Assembly: GCF_016598485.1 (NCBI RefSeq) | Contig: NZ_JAEMUW010000025.1 | Location: forward strand, 1-64,000 | DNA from: Micromonospora coerulea | GTDB lineage: Bacteria > Actinomycetota > Actinomycetes > Mycobacteriales > Micromonosporaceae | DNA length: 64,000 nt | Reading direction: 5' to 3' | In this document: positions 24,608-31,676 of the stretch, one piece after another | Layout: every line of letters begins with the position of its first letter | How positions within the stretch are numbered: position 1 is the stretch's first letter | Program-made: the position numbers and the translations under genes | The notes under the pieces: generated by a model | The model's database searches: none | The model's input: the letters and a program-made list of their open reading frames with translations, nothing else | What the model was told of the DNA's origin: nothing

Positions 24608-24955
24608 TTGACGTTCAGCGTCACCTACGCCGAGCGGGACGACGGTCAGGCGTGCCTACGACTCGCCGGTGAGCTGGACATGAGCACCGCCCCCGAGCTC
24701 ACCGCCGCGATCGACCGGCTCGCCGGCGCCGGCGAGCGGCACCTGCTGATCGACCTCACCGAACTGACCTTTTGCGACTCGACCGGCATTGCGGCGATCG
24801 TCCGCGGCGACAACCGCGCCGCGGCCGAGGGCGGTTGGCTCCGGGTGACCGGGGCCAGCGGGCGGGTGGCGCGGGTGCTGCAGGTGACCGGGCTCGCCGA
24901 CGTTCTCGCATACCGCGCGGACACGCCCCACCCGGCCTCGCCGTCGCGCCCCTGA
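24608..24955 (+). CDS. STAS-domain anti-sigma factor antagonist
   Basis: 115 residues with RLAGELDMSTAPELTAAI and LIDLTELTFCDSTGIAAIV; the phosphoacceptor serine is present (CDSTG). It is the likely substrate of the phosphatase two genes upstream. A TTG start at 24608 after GAGAGGGG is chosen because family members begin LTFSVTY; an ATG 16 codons earlier (24560) lacks a ribosome site. The 87-bp gap ahead has an AT-rich TATACT (24555-24560) that may be a -10 box, so it may have its own promoter. Confidence 0.88.
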   Translation: MTFSVTYAERDDGQACLRLAGELDMSTAPELTAAIDRLAGAGERHLLIDLTELTFCDSTGIAAIVRGDNRAAAEGGWLRVTGASGRVARVLQVTGLADVLAYRADTPHPASPSRP

Positions 24956-25026
24956 TGGGCTAGATTTCCCCGCCAGCAGGTGACCGAGAGGTCCCCCCCG
25001 CCACCGATCACGAAGCAGGTATTTCC

Positions 25027-25473
25027 ATGGGTCCAGGCAGCCCGAGCCCCGTTCGTATCCTGGTGGTGGACGACGACCCGGGCGACGTCCTGATGATCGA
25101 GGAGGCCCTCGAGGACTCCGACGTCGACAAGGTCATCGACGTGGTCAACGACGGTCAGGAGGCGATGGAGTTCCTCCGGCGCGAGGGCCGGCACACCGAT
25201 GCCCGCCGGCCGGACATGATCCTGCTCGACCTGAACATGCCCCGGATGGACGGCCGGCAGGTGCTCGGCGAGGTGAAGCAGGACGAGGACCTGCGCACCA
25301 TCCCGATCGTCGTGTTGACCACGTCGAACGCGGACACCGACATCGTCGGCAGCTACACCCTCCAGGCCAACGCCTACGTCACCAAACCGATCGACCTGGA
25401 CGACTTCAACGACGTGGTCCGGCGGATCGACGAGTTCTTCGGTCGCGTGGTCGTCCTGCCCAAGCACTCCTGA
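25027..25473 (+). CDS. Single-domain response regulator, Rcp1-like
   Basis: 148 residues, receiver domain only. Acidic pocket VVDDDPGD (15-17), phosphoacceptor Asp68 (LLDLNMPRMDG), switch Thr near 98 (VVLTTS) and Lys120 (YVTKPIDLDDF). The long insert after the second helix (FLRREGRHTDARRPD) is typical of Rcp1-type regulators that serve phytochrome and other hybrid kinases. No partner kinase is in the window. Position beside the B12 sensor cassette suggests a signalling island. Confidence 0.92.
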   Translation: MGPGSPSPVRILVVDDDPGDVLMIEEALEDSDVDKVIDVVNDGQEAMEFLRREGRHTDARRPDMILLDLNMPRMDGRQVLGEVKQDEDLRTIPIVVLTTSNADTDIVGSYTLQANAYVTKPIDLDDFNDVVRRIDEFFGRVVVLPKHS

Positions 25474-25654
25474 CCCCGTTCGTCCGGCTCGTCGTCCGGC
25501 CGGCGGGCCGCGCCGCGGGATTGTCCACGCGCGGTCGCCGATCGTCGACCGCCCTCGGATGCTGAACATTTTTCTCGAACCGCCTCGGCCCTCGCCGGCA
25601 GCCCCGAGGATCGGCAGGTGGGGAAGAAACATCAGCTGCCTGGGGGGCGACAGT

Positions 25655-26206
25655 ATGAGGTTCTCCGTCGTTGAGACCGGTTACGACCAGCGGCAGGTGG
25701 ACTCCTGCCTGGACGAGTTGGGGATCCGGTTGACCCGACTCGCGGCGCGAGCGGAGAGCGCCGCCGGAGCCGGTCGGGAGTGGGACCAGATCCGGCAGGA
25801 GGCGACCCGCCTCTGCGACCTGCTCGACTCGCGGGGTGCGCCGGTGCAGCACGACGTGGCAGCCGTGCGGGCCGGTGCGACGCCGGTGGAGCGGGAGGCG
25901 GCCGCGCTGCTGGCCCGGGCTCGGGGCGAGCTCGACGCCGCCCGCGCCGAGGCCCGACTGGTGCGGGAGCGGGCGTACGCCGAGGCGATGCAGGCCCGCC
26001 GCGACGTCGAGGCCGCGCTGCTGGCCCGCCGCCGGCGGGAGACCCGGGTCGACCAGATCCTCACCGGCCTGACCGCGGACCCGGTTCCAGCGGACACGCC
26101 GACCGCCGCGGCGGCCGCGCCGGGCAGCGGGGTGCCGGCGACCCGGCTGGCGGCCGCCGCCCCCGAGGCGCCGGTCGAGTCCCCGCCGGAGCGCAGCGCC
26201 GCCTGA
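25655..26206 (+). CDS. DivIVA-domain-like coiled-coil protein
   Basis: 183 residues. The start FSVVETGYDQRQVDSCLDELG resembles the DivIVA N-terminal motif (GYD..QVD.FLD). About 75-145 is Ala/Arg/Glu coiled coil and the last 40 residues are Ala/Pro-rich and disordered. It may mark curved membrane or organise polar growth; actinobacteria hold several such paralogues. ATG at 25655 chosen from the motif; no strong ribosome site (GGGGGCGA). It converges with the lytic-type gene. Confidence 0.72.
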   Translation: MRFSVVETGYDQRQVDSCLDELGIRLTRLAARAESAAGAGREWDQIRQEATRLCDLLDSRGAPVQHDVAAVRAGATPVEREAAALLARARGELDAARAEARLVRERAYAEAMQARRDVEAALLARRRRETRVDQILTGLTADPVPADTPTAAAAAPGSGVPATRLAAAAPEAPVESPPERSAA

Positions 26207-26213
26207 GCGCGGC

Positions 26214-27059
26214 TCAGACCAGCGCCGCGACCACGGTGGTGGCCCGGGCCTCGTGCTTGGCGTACGCGTCGGGGAAGGCGGAGATCTGCACGGCCTGGGC
26301 GGCCTCGGTGATGCTGAGGTCCCCCCAGCCGGGCACCTCGGCCAGCGCCGCGTAGAACGCCCGGGCCGCGTACGCCGGGCGCATCAGCTCGGCGACCGTG
26401 CCCCAGCCGCTGCTGGGCCGCTGCTGGAACAGGCCGACCGAGTCGTGGTCGGCGCCGCTGCCCTGGTGCGGGTAGTCGTAGGACTCGGGCAGCACGTCGC
26501 TGGCCAGGTTGTAGAGGTTGCTCTCCTGCATCGCGGTGGCGATCGCGACGACCAGGGCCCGGCGCGGCATGCCCATCTGCCGCCCGACGTCGACGATCAC
26601 CTTGGCGTTGTCCATCTGGCGCTGGTCGAGCCCGGCGACGGGCCGGGGGTGCTTCGGCCGGACCGGCTTGCGCACCGGCTTCTTCGTCTCGGTGGGCCTG
26701 GGGGTGGCGGCCGGTACCGGGGTCACAGGCACGGCGACCGGCGGCGCCGTCCGCTCGAACTCCCGGGAGGCGCGCTGCTCGGCCTCCGCGGCGGCCGCCG
26801 CGCGGTCGGCCATCACCTCGCGTACGGGCTCGTGGCGCTGGCCGGTGTCCCGGGCGCCGACGAAGGCGACCAGGCCCAGACAGCAGCTCACGCCGGTGGC
26901 GACGGCGACCCGGGCCGGGGTGGAGCCGAAGGGTCGGCGGCGGGGCGCCTCCGGGGCCCGGTGGCGCCCGATCGTCCGTTCGGCTGATGCGACATCGGCG
27001 GTACGGCCGGCGGGCCGCGTCTCGGTCTGCTTCTGCTCGGGGGAGTCTTCGGGAGGCAC
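26214..27059 (-). CDS. Membrane-anchored lysozyme/transglycosylase-like protein
   Basis: 281 residues. About 50-70 is a transmembrane helix (VAVATGVSCCLGLVAFVG), then a Pro/Lys/Thr-rich linker (about 100-145), then a C-terminal domain (about 150-281) with AIATAMQESNLYN, where the Glu could be the catalytic acid of a lysozyme-like fold, and DSVGLFQQRPSSGWG. The end VQISAFPDAYAKHE matches the gene truncated at position 1. GTG start. It may cut peptidoglycan or be a non-catalytic relative. Confidence 0.75.
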   Translation of the reverse strand: MPPEDSPEQKQTETRPAGRTADVASAERTIGRHRAPEAPRRRPFGSTPARVAVATGVSCCLGLVAFVGARDTGQRHEPVREVMADRAAAAAEAEQRASREFERTAPPVAVPVTPVPAATPRPTETKKPVRKPVRPKHPRPVAGLDQRQMDNAKVIVDVGRQMGMPRRALVVAIATAMQESNLYNLASDVLPESYDYPHQGSGADHDSVGLFQQRPSSGWGTVAELMRPAYAARAFYAALAEVPGWGDLSITEAAQAVQISAFPDAYAKHEARATTVVAALV

Positions 27060-27392
27060 CCGCCGAGGCTAGGCAGCTTCCCGCCGCTTGCCACCGGGCC
27101 GGTTGGTGGCATGCGCCACAATTTGCCATGATCCGCCCGGGCATTACCCTCGGTGAACCATGAAGCCGGCGCTCCGGGCTTTCCAGCCTTGTCGGTTATA
27201 AGCGATAAGGAGGGGTCAATCGCTCGCAAGATCAGCTCCGGTGTGGACCGGGCGGCCCTCCTCCGTTCGGTGGAGTCGCCACCTCACCGACCTGGTGGCG
27301 GCCGGTCCGCCGGAGGGCCCGGTCCACCGCATCCCGGCCGGTCGGCGCCCGCTGTGGCCATCGACCCGCCCACGCCGCCGCCGCTCGATACG
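27060..27392. promoter_or_regulatory. 333-bp gap with a 13-codon ORF and an AT-rich inverted repeat
   Basis: A small ORF (27160-27201) encodes MKPALRAFQPCRL and uses the rare TTA codon just before TAA. Directly after, AGCGAT (27201-27206) and ATCGCT (27219-27224) flank a loop holding AAGGAGGGG, so the stem brackets a strong ribosome-site-like sequence with no good start codon behind it. The AT-rich patch 27190-27225 stands out from its surroundings. No other gene seen. Confidence 0.4.
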
Positions 27393-28349
27393 ATGCGGAC
27401 GGTGACCGAGCCTGTGATCGACGAGCGGACGACCGGTGGACCTGGCGGCCACCGGGACCGGCGGGGGTGGCTCGTCAGCCTGTTCGCGGTCCTGCTCGCC
27501 GGGCTGCTCGCCGGCCACCGGGCGGTCCCCAACGTGCACGGACTGGGCAGTCTGGTTGACAGCGTCACCCCGCTGCTCGGCCTCGGCGTACCGCCGCTCG
27601 CGGTCGCCGCGCTGCTGCGCCGGTCCCGGCCCGCGCTCGCGGTGGTGCTGCTCCCGGCGGTCGTCTGGGCGGCGCTCTACGGCGGCGCCTGGCTGCCACC
27701 GGCCACCGGGGCGGGATCGGCCGCGATCCGCGTCGCCAGCCAGAACCTGCGCTCCGGCAACCCCGACCCGGTCGCCACCGTCGACGCGGTCGCCGCCGCT
27801 GGCGCGGACCTGATCGGGCTCCAGGAGATCGACGACGACCGGGTCGACGCCGCGCTGCGCCAGCGGTACCCGCACCGGGCCGCGGTATCGACCGTCGCCC
27901 TGTGGAGCCGGTGGCCGATCCGGGACTCCGCCGACGTGGACACCGGCCTGGGCTGGACCCGCGCACTGCGCGCCGTGGTCGCGGCCCCGGGCGGCGACCT
28001 GGTGGTCTACGTGGTCCATCTCGGCTCGGCCCGGGCCGGGCACACCGCCACCCGGGACGAGACCCTCGCCGCGCTGGCCTCGACCGTCCGCGCCGACCCG
28101 GCCCCCCGGCTGGTGGTGCTCGGCGACCTGAACACCGCCACCACCGACCGGGTCTTCGCCCCCCTCACCCGCCTCCTGCGCGATGCGCAGGCCGACGCCG
28201 GGCAGGGCTTCGGCTTCACCTGGCCCGCGGAGCTGCCGGTGACCCGGCCCGACCACGTGCTCTACCGCGGGCTCACCCCGACCACGGCGGGCGTCCTGCA
28301 CACCCCGGACAGCGACCACCGGGCGGTGACCGCCGGCTTCCGCTGGTGA
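27393..28349 (+). CDS. Endonuclease/exonuclease/phosphatase-fold membrane protein
   Basis: 318 residues. Three hydrophobic helices (about 25-105) precede a catalytic domain with the fold's marks: RVASQNLRSGNPD, LIGLQEIDDDRVD (metal Glu), VVLGDLNTATTD (Asp-x-Asn) and TRPDHVLYRGL, ending DSDHRAVTAGFRW. Such proteins hydrolyse phosphodiesters outside the cell, on DNA, sphingolipid or inositol lipids; the substrate is unknown. ATG at 27393 chosen as the first near the conserved part; the frame is open upstream to 27153, so a longer product or GTG 27402 are possible. Confidence 0.82.
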   Translation: MRTVTEPVIDERTTGGPGGHRDRRGWLVSLFAVLLAGLLAGHRAVPNVHGLGSLVDSVTPLLGLGVPPLAVAALLRRSRPALAVVLLPAVVWAALYGGAWLPPATGAGSAAIRVASQNLRSGNPDPVATVDAVAAAGADLIGLQEIDDDRVDAALRQRYPHRAAVSTVALWSRWPIRDSADVDTGLGWTRALRAVVAAPGGDLVVYVVHLGSARAGHTATRDETLAALASTVRADPAPRLVVLGDLNTATTDRVFAPLTRLLRDAQADAGQGFGFTWPAELPVTRPDHVLYRGLTPTTAGVLHTPDSDHRAVTAGFRW

Positions 28350-28361
28350 GCACCGGACGGG

Positions 28362-28787
28362 TCAGTGCCGGCCGTTCTCGGCCGGGGTGACGGTCAGCCG
28401 GTGCCGGCTGTTGTCGCCGCTGGAGAACGGCCAGAGCCGATCCGCGTACGCGACCAGGTCGGCCAGCTGCTCCCGGCTCAGCCCGGCCGAGGAGATCTCG
28501 GCGTGCACGTCGGCCCGGTAGCGGCCGTCGTTGTCGCGCCCCAGCTTCGCCTCCGCGGTCACCTGGACCGTGTGCGCCTCGTCGGTGATCTTGCCGGCCG
28601 CCTCCACCGCCGCGTGATGCAGGCAGGACGCGAAGGCGGCGGCGAGCAGCTGCTCGGGCCTCAGTCCGGTGCAGTGCGCCGCCAGTGGCGACGCCAGGGC
28701 GGTGGAGAGCCCACCGTCGTCGGTGCGTACGTGACCGCCCGCGGCGGTCGCGCTGGCCTCGTGCAGCCAGGAACTCGGATCCGGCAT
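28362..28787 (-). CDS. OsmC/Ohr family protein with the resolving cysteine replaced
   Basis: 141 residues. RPEQLLAAAFASCLHHA places the peroxide-reacting Cys55 as in Ohr/OsmC. Where Ohr proteins have the second cysteine (CPYSNATRGN), this one reads RLWPFSSGDNSRHRL, with Trp119. A third cysteine, Cys39, lies near Cys55 and might stand in, or a small thiol may be used. Expected role is removal of organic hydroperoxides. ATG 28785-28787 after GGGAGG. It converges with the nuclease-fold gene, 12 nt apart, and has a sigma-F-type promoter. Confidence 0.88.
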   Translation of the reverse strand: MPDPSSWLHEASATAAGGHVRTDDGGLSTALASPLAAHCTGLRPEQLLAAAFASCLHHAAVEAAGKITDEAHTVQVTAEAKLGRDNDGRYRADVHAEISSAGLSREQLADLVAYADRLWPFSSGDNSRHRLTVTPAENGRH

Positions 28788-28816
28788 CGCGTTCCTCCCG
28801 TCACTCACCCGCCCGG

Positions 28817-28841
28817 CTACCCGGCCCCCGCCGGGTGAAAC
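28817..28841 (-). promoter_or_regulatory. Sigma-F-type promoter of the OsmC gene
   Basis: Minus strand: GTTT (28841-28838), 15-nt spacer, GGGTAG (28822-28817), 30 nt before the ATG. Confidence 0.7.
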
Positions 28842-28867
28842 CGGGCCCGGGGCCCGGGGAGGAGGAG

Positions 28868-29815
28868 TCAGCTGGCCCACTCCGCGGGCTGGCGGTCGAC
28901 GGCCACCGCCTCGGTGGCCTCGGCGGCCGCCCGGTCGGTCCACGGGGACACCAGCGTGGGCCGCTGCCGGGGCATCGCCGCCAGCATCGGCACGTAGACC
29001 CGGGCGTCCACCACCTCGGCGAGCAGCAGCGCGGCCATCAGGCTGCTCGGGCGTCGGGCGGGGTCGTCGGCCAGGCAGTGCCGGCACAGCTCGGCCACCT
29101 CCGCGGGCAGCCCGTCGATTTCCGGCAGCGGTTCGGGCGCCTGCCGCCTCCGCGCCCCCAGCAGCTCGGTGGTGCTGCTGGCGGCGTACGGCAGGCGGCC
29201 GGTCAGGCAGTAGTAGAGCAGCACGCCGAGGGCGTACATGTCCGCGGCGGGAGTGGCCGGCTGCTGGTCCAGCTGCTCCGGGGCGAGGTACGCGGGAGTG
29301 CCCACCACGATGCCGGCCGGGGTGTGGTCGGTCGCGCCGGCGGATGTGGCGATGCCGAAGTCGAGCACCTTCACGCCGGACGGGGTGAGGATGACGTTGG
29401 CCGGTTTCACGTCGCGGTGCACGATGCCGTGCGCGTGTGCGGCGGCCAGCGCGGCGCTCACCTCGGCGCAGACCCGGACGGCGATCCGCCAGTCCAGCGG
29501 GCCCGCGCGCAGGTGCGCGGCGAGCGTCTCGCCCTCGGCCAGCTCCATTACGATGTAGGGCGCCTCGCGACCGGGCGCGAGCCTCGCGGTGCCGAAGTCG
29601 TGCACGCTGGCGACGTTCGGGTGCACCAGCCGGGCCGCGGAGCGGGCCTCTTCCCGGATCCGCTCCACCGAGGTCGCCTCGTCGTCCAGGTGCGGCGAGA
29701 TCAGCTTCACCGCGACCGTCCGGTCCAGCACGAGGTCGTGGGCGCGCCAGACCTCCGACATCCCGCCGATGCCGACGCGCTGTTCGAGCTGGTACCGCCC
29801 GCCCAGCGTCCTCAT
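28868..29815 (-). CDS. Soluble Ser/Thr protein kinase (PknB-like catalytic domain only)
   Basis: 315 residues. All kinase motifs are visible: RVGIGGMSEVWRA loop, VAVKL lysine, HRDVKPANV catalytic Asp (about 132), DFGIA (about 150), GTPAYLAPEQ and the final RRPSS. Unlike most actinobacterial kinases it has no transmembrane helix or PASTA region; the ~45-residue tail is short. It belongs in the cytosol. The sigma-F-type promoter upstream links it to stress; substrates are unknown. ATG at 29813-29815 starts just before the glycine loop domain. Confidence 0.92.
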   Translation of the reverse strand: MRTLGGRYQLEQRVGIGGMSEVWRAHDLVLDRTVAVKLISPHLDDEATSVERIREEARSAARLVHPNVASVHDFGTARLAPGREAPYIVMELAEGETLAAHLRAGPLDWRIAVRVCAEVSAALAAAHAHGIVHRDVKPANVILTPSGVKVLDFGIATSAGATDHTPAGIVVGTPAYLAPEQLDQQPATPAADMYALGVLLYYCLTGRLPYAASSTTELLGARRRQAPEPLPEIDGLPAEVAELCRHCLADDPARRPSSLMAALLLAEVVDARVYVPMLAAMPRQRPTLVSPWTDRAAAEATEAVAVDRQPAEWAS

Positions 29816-29873
29816 CGACCACTCCTCGTCCTCGTCCCGGGCCCGCCCGGCCCGACCCGGCGTTCCGGGAGCG

Positions 29874-29899
29874 GTACCCGGGGTCCGAGCTGGGCAAAC
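29874..29899 (-). promoter_or_regulatory. Sigma-F-type promoter of the kinase gene
   Basis: Minus strand: GTTT (29899-29896), 16-nt spacer, GGGTAC (29879-29874), 59 nt before the ATG. Confidence 0.65.
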
Positions 29900-29997
29900 C
29901 GCCACGCGGTTCGCCGCCGCCGGCCGCCGCGGCGGGGTAGCTTCCCCTCTAGGGGGTCGTGACCATCGGTCGCGGTCCGGAAACGGAGGGTGTCCGG

Positions 29998-30231
29998 GTG
30001 GCTCAGGTGCGCGTACGGTTCGTCGGCGGGCCCGCCCATGACCTGGTCCGGGAGTTGCCGGCCGGGCCCGACGGGGCGCCGCCGCAGCGGTGGATCATGC
30101 GCCATCCCGACCACCCCGCGGTCCCGGTCGCCGGCGGCCCGGACCACCTGTACGAGCGGGAGCGCCGGGACGGGTACGGCACCTGGACGATGCGCTTCGT
30201 CCGCACCGACCCGCTCGGCGCCACCGAGTGA
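29998..30231 (+). CDS. Small hypothetical protein
   Basis: 77 residues from GTG 29998, which follows GGAGG by 8 nt; an ATG-less longer frame from GTG 29959 is possible. The sequence (VRVRFVGGPAHDLVRELPAG, then YERERRDGYGTWTMRFVR) looks like a single small beta domain. No family recognised. It stands alone, divergent from the kinase gene. Confidence 0.65.
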   Translation: MAQVRVRFVGGPAHDLVRELPAGPDGAPPQRWIMRHPDHPAVPVAGGPDHLYERERRDGYGTWTMRFVRTDPLGATE

Positions 30232-30243
30232 GTCGCCGCCGGG

Positions 30244-30480
30244 TCAGGCCGGGGCGGCCCGGGTGGTGTCCAGGATGACCGAGGCGACCAGCTCCGGGTC
30301 GTCGTGCATCGGCACGTGGCCGCAGCCGGTGAGGTCGAGGTGGCAGGCCCCGGGCAGCCGGGCGCGGGCCACGGCGGCCTGCCGGTACGGCAGGATCCGG
30401 TCCCGGGTGCCCCACGCGACGGTGACCGGCACGGTGGGCGCGCCGGCGAAGGCGTAGCCGCGGCCGGCCCGGGCCACCGC
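30244..30480 (-). pseudogene. 3' remnant of an alpha/beta hydrolase gene
   Basis: About 77 codons matching only the C-terminal third of a hydrolase: GYAFAGAPTVPVTVAWGTRDRILP then LDLTGCGHVPMHDDPELV, with the acid and catalytic His regions but no nucleophile elbow. Its frame is offset by one base from the ApbE-like remnant that precedes it. No ribosome site at its first GTG. It looks like the downstream half of a deletion that joined two unrelated genes. Confidence 0.75.
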
Positions 30481-30760
30481 GCAGCCGCGCCGCGCCGACG
30501 GCCGGATCCACGGCGCCGCCGCTGGCCTCGGCCGCGCCGAGCGCCACCGCCACCAGGTCCCGCAGCAGCGGGCCGACCGGCACGGGGCGGCCGGCGGCGC
30601 GCTGCGCCCGGGCCAGCTCCGCCTCGGCGGTGCGCAGCGCGGCCAGCCGCCTCGCCACCGCGTGCCGGGCCGCCGGCAGCGCCGCCCGTTCGGTCACGGC
30701 CACCCGCACCGGCCGGTCCCGCCACCACCAGCGGACCTCGAACGTCCCGTTGCGGCTCAT
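30478..30760 (-). pseudogene. 5' remnant of an ApbE-type FAD:protein FMN transferase gene
   Basis: From ATG 30758-30760 about 94 codons match the N-terminal third of ApbE: FEVRWWWRDRPVRVAVTERAALPAARHAVARRLAAL, then AAGRPVPVGPLLRDLVAVALGAAE and GGAVDPAVG. The CSRFRPDSE-like segment expected between these blocks is missing. The match stops at about 30478, where the hydrolase remnant begins in another frame. The enzyme's Mg and catalytic regions are absent, so it cannot be active. Confidence 0.75.
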
Positions 30761-30935
30761 GCCGGCAGCCTGCGGGCCGTGGCTGGCGGGCACGTGGGCC
30801 GGACCTGTGGCGGCGCTGTGCGTCCGCCCGCGGCGCGTCCGGCCTCTGCGAGGGCGTCCCCGGGCCTGCACAGCTGGTACACAGGATCGGGACAGGCCCG
30901 GCACAGTCGAGCCGCCCACGATGGGGGGCATGGTC

Positions 30936-31676
30936 ATGGAAGGGCAGGCCGCGCAGGGCCGGATCGAGCTGCGTCGACCCGATGGCGAGCCGGTGCGGGT
31001 GCTGGTGGTCGACGACGAGTCGACGCTCACCGACCTGCTCTCGATGGCGCTGCGCTACGAGGGCTGGCAGGTGCGCAGCGCGGGCAGCGGGATGGCGGCG
31101 CTGAGCACCGCCCGGCAGTTCCAGCCGGACGCGGTGGTCCTCGACGTGATGCTGCCCGACCTGGACGGCTTCCAGGTGCTGCGCCGGCTGCGCGAGCAGA
31201 CCCCGACCGTGCCGGTGCTCTTCCTCACCGCGCGGGACGCGGTGGAGGAGCGGATCGCCGGGCTCACCGTCGGCGGCGACGACTACGTCACCAAGCCGTT
31301 CAGCCTGGAGGAGGTGATCGCCCGGCTGCGCGCGCTGCTGCGCCGCTCCGGCTTCGCGGTCGCCACCCGGGAGGACGCCGTGCTCACCGTCGGCGACCTC
31401 AGTCTGGACGAGGACAGCCACGAGGTGCGCCGGGGCGACGACCTGATCACCCTCACCGCGACCGAGTTCGAGCTGCTCCGCTACCTGATGCGCAACCCGC
31501 GCCGGGTGCTGAGCAAGGCGCAGATCCTCGACCGGGTCTGGAACTACGACTTCGGCGGCCAGGCCAACGTGGTCGAGCTCTACATCTCGTACCTGCGGAA
31601 GAAGATCGACGCCGGCCGGGAGCCGATGATCCACACGCTGCGCGGCGCGGGGTATGTCCTCAAGCCCGCGGAGTGA
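30936..31676 (+). CDS. OmpR/PhoB-type response regulator
   Basis: 246 residues. Receiver domain with VVDDE (25-28), phosphoacceptor Asp70 (VVLDVMLPDLDG), TARD and VTKPFSLEE; winged-helix DNA-binding domain from about 150 (LTATEFELLRYLMRNPRRVLSKAQILDRVW, ending LRGAGYVLKP). ATG 30936 chosen for a GGGGGG site 7 nt away; in-frame ATGs at 30921 and 30930 are alternatives. The next gene, its sensor kinase, overlaps the 3' end by 23 nt. Confidence 0.93.
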   Translation: MEGQAAQGRIELRRPDGEPVRVLVVDDESTLTDLLSMALRYEGWQVRSAGSGMAALSTARQFQPDAVVLDVMLPDLDGFQVLRRLREQTPTVPVLFLTARDAVEERIAGLTVGGDDYVTKPFSLEEVIARLRALLRRSGFAVATREDAVLTVGDLSLDEDSHEVRRGDDLITLTATEFELLRYLMRNPRRVLSKAQILDRVWNYDFGGQANVVELYISYLRKKIDAGREPMIHTLRGAGYVLKPAE

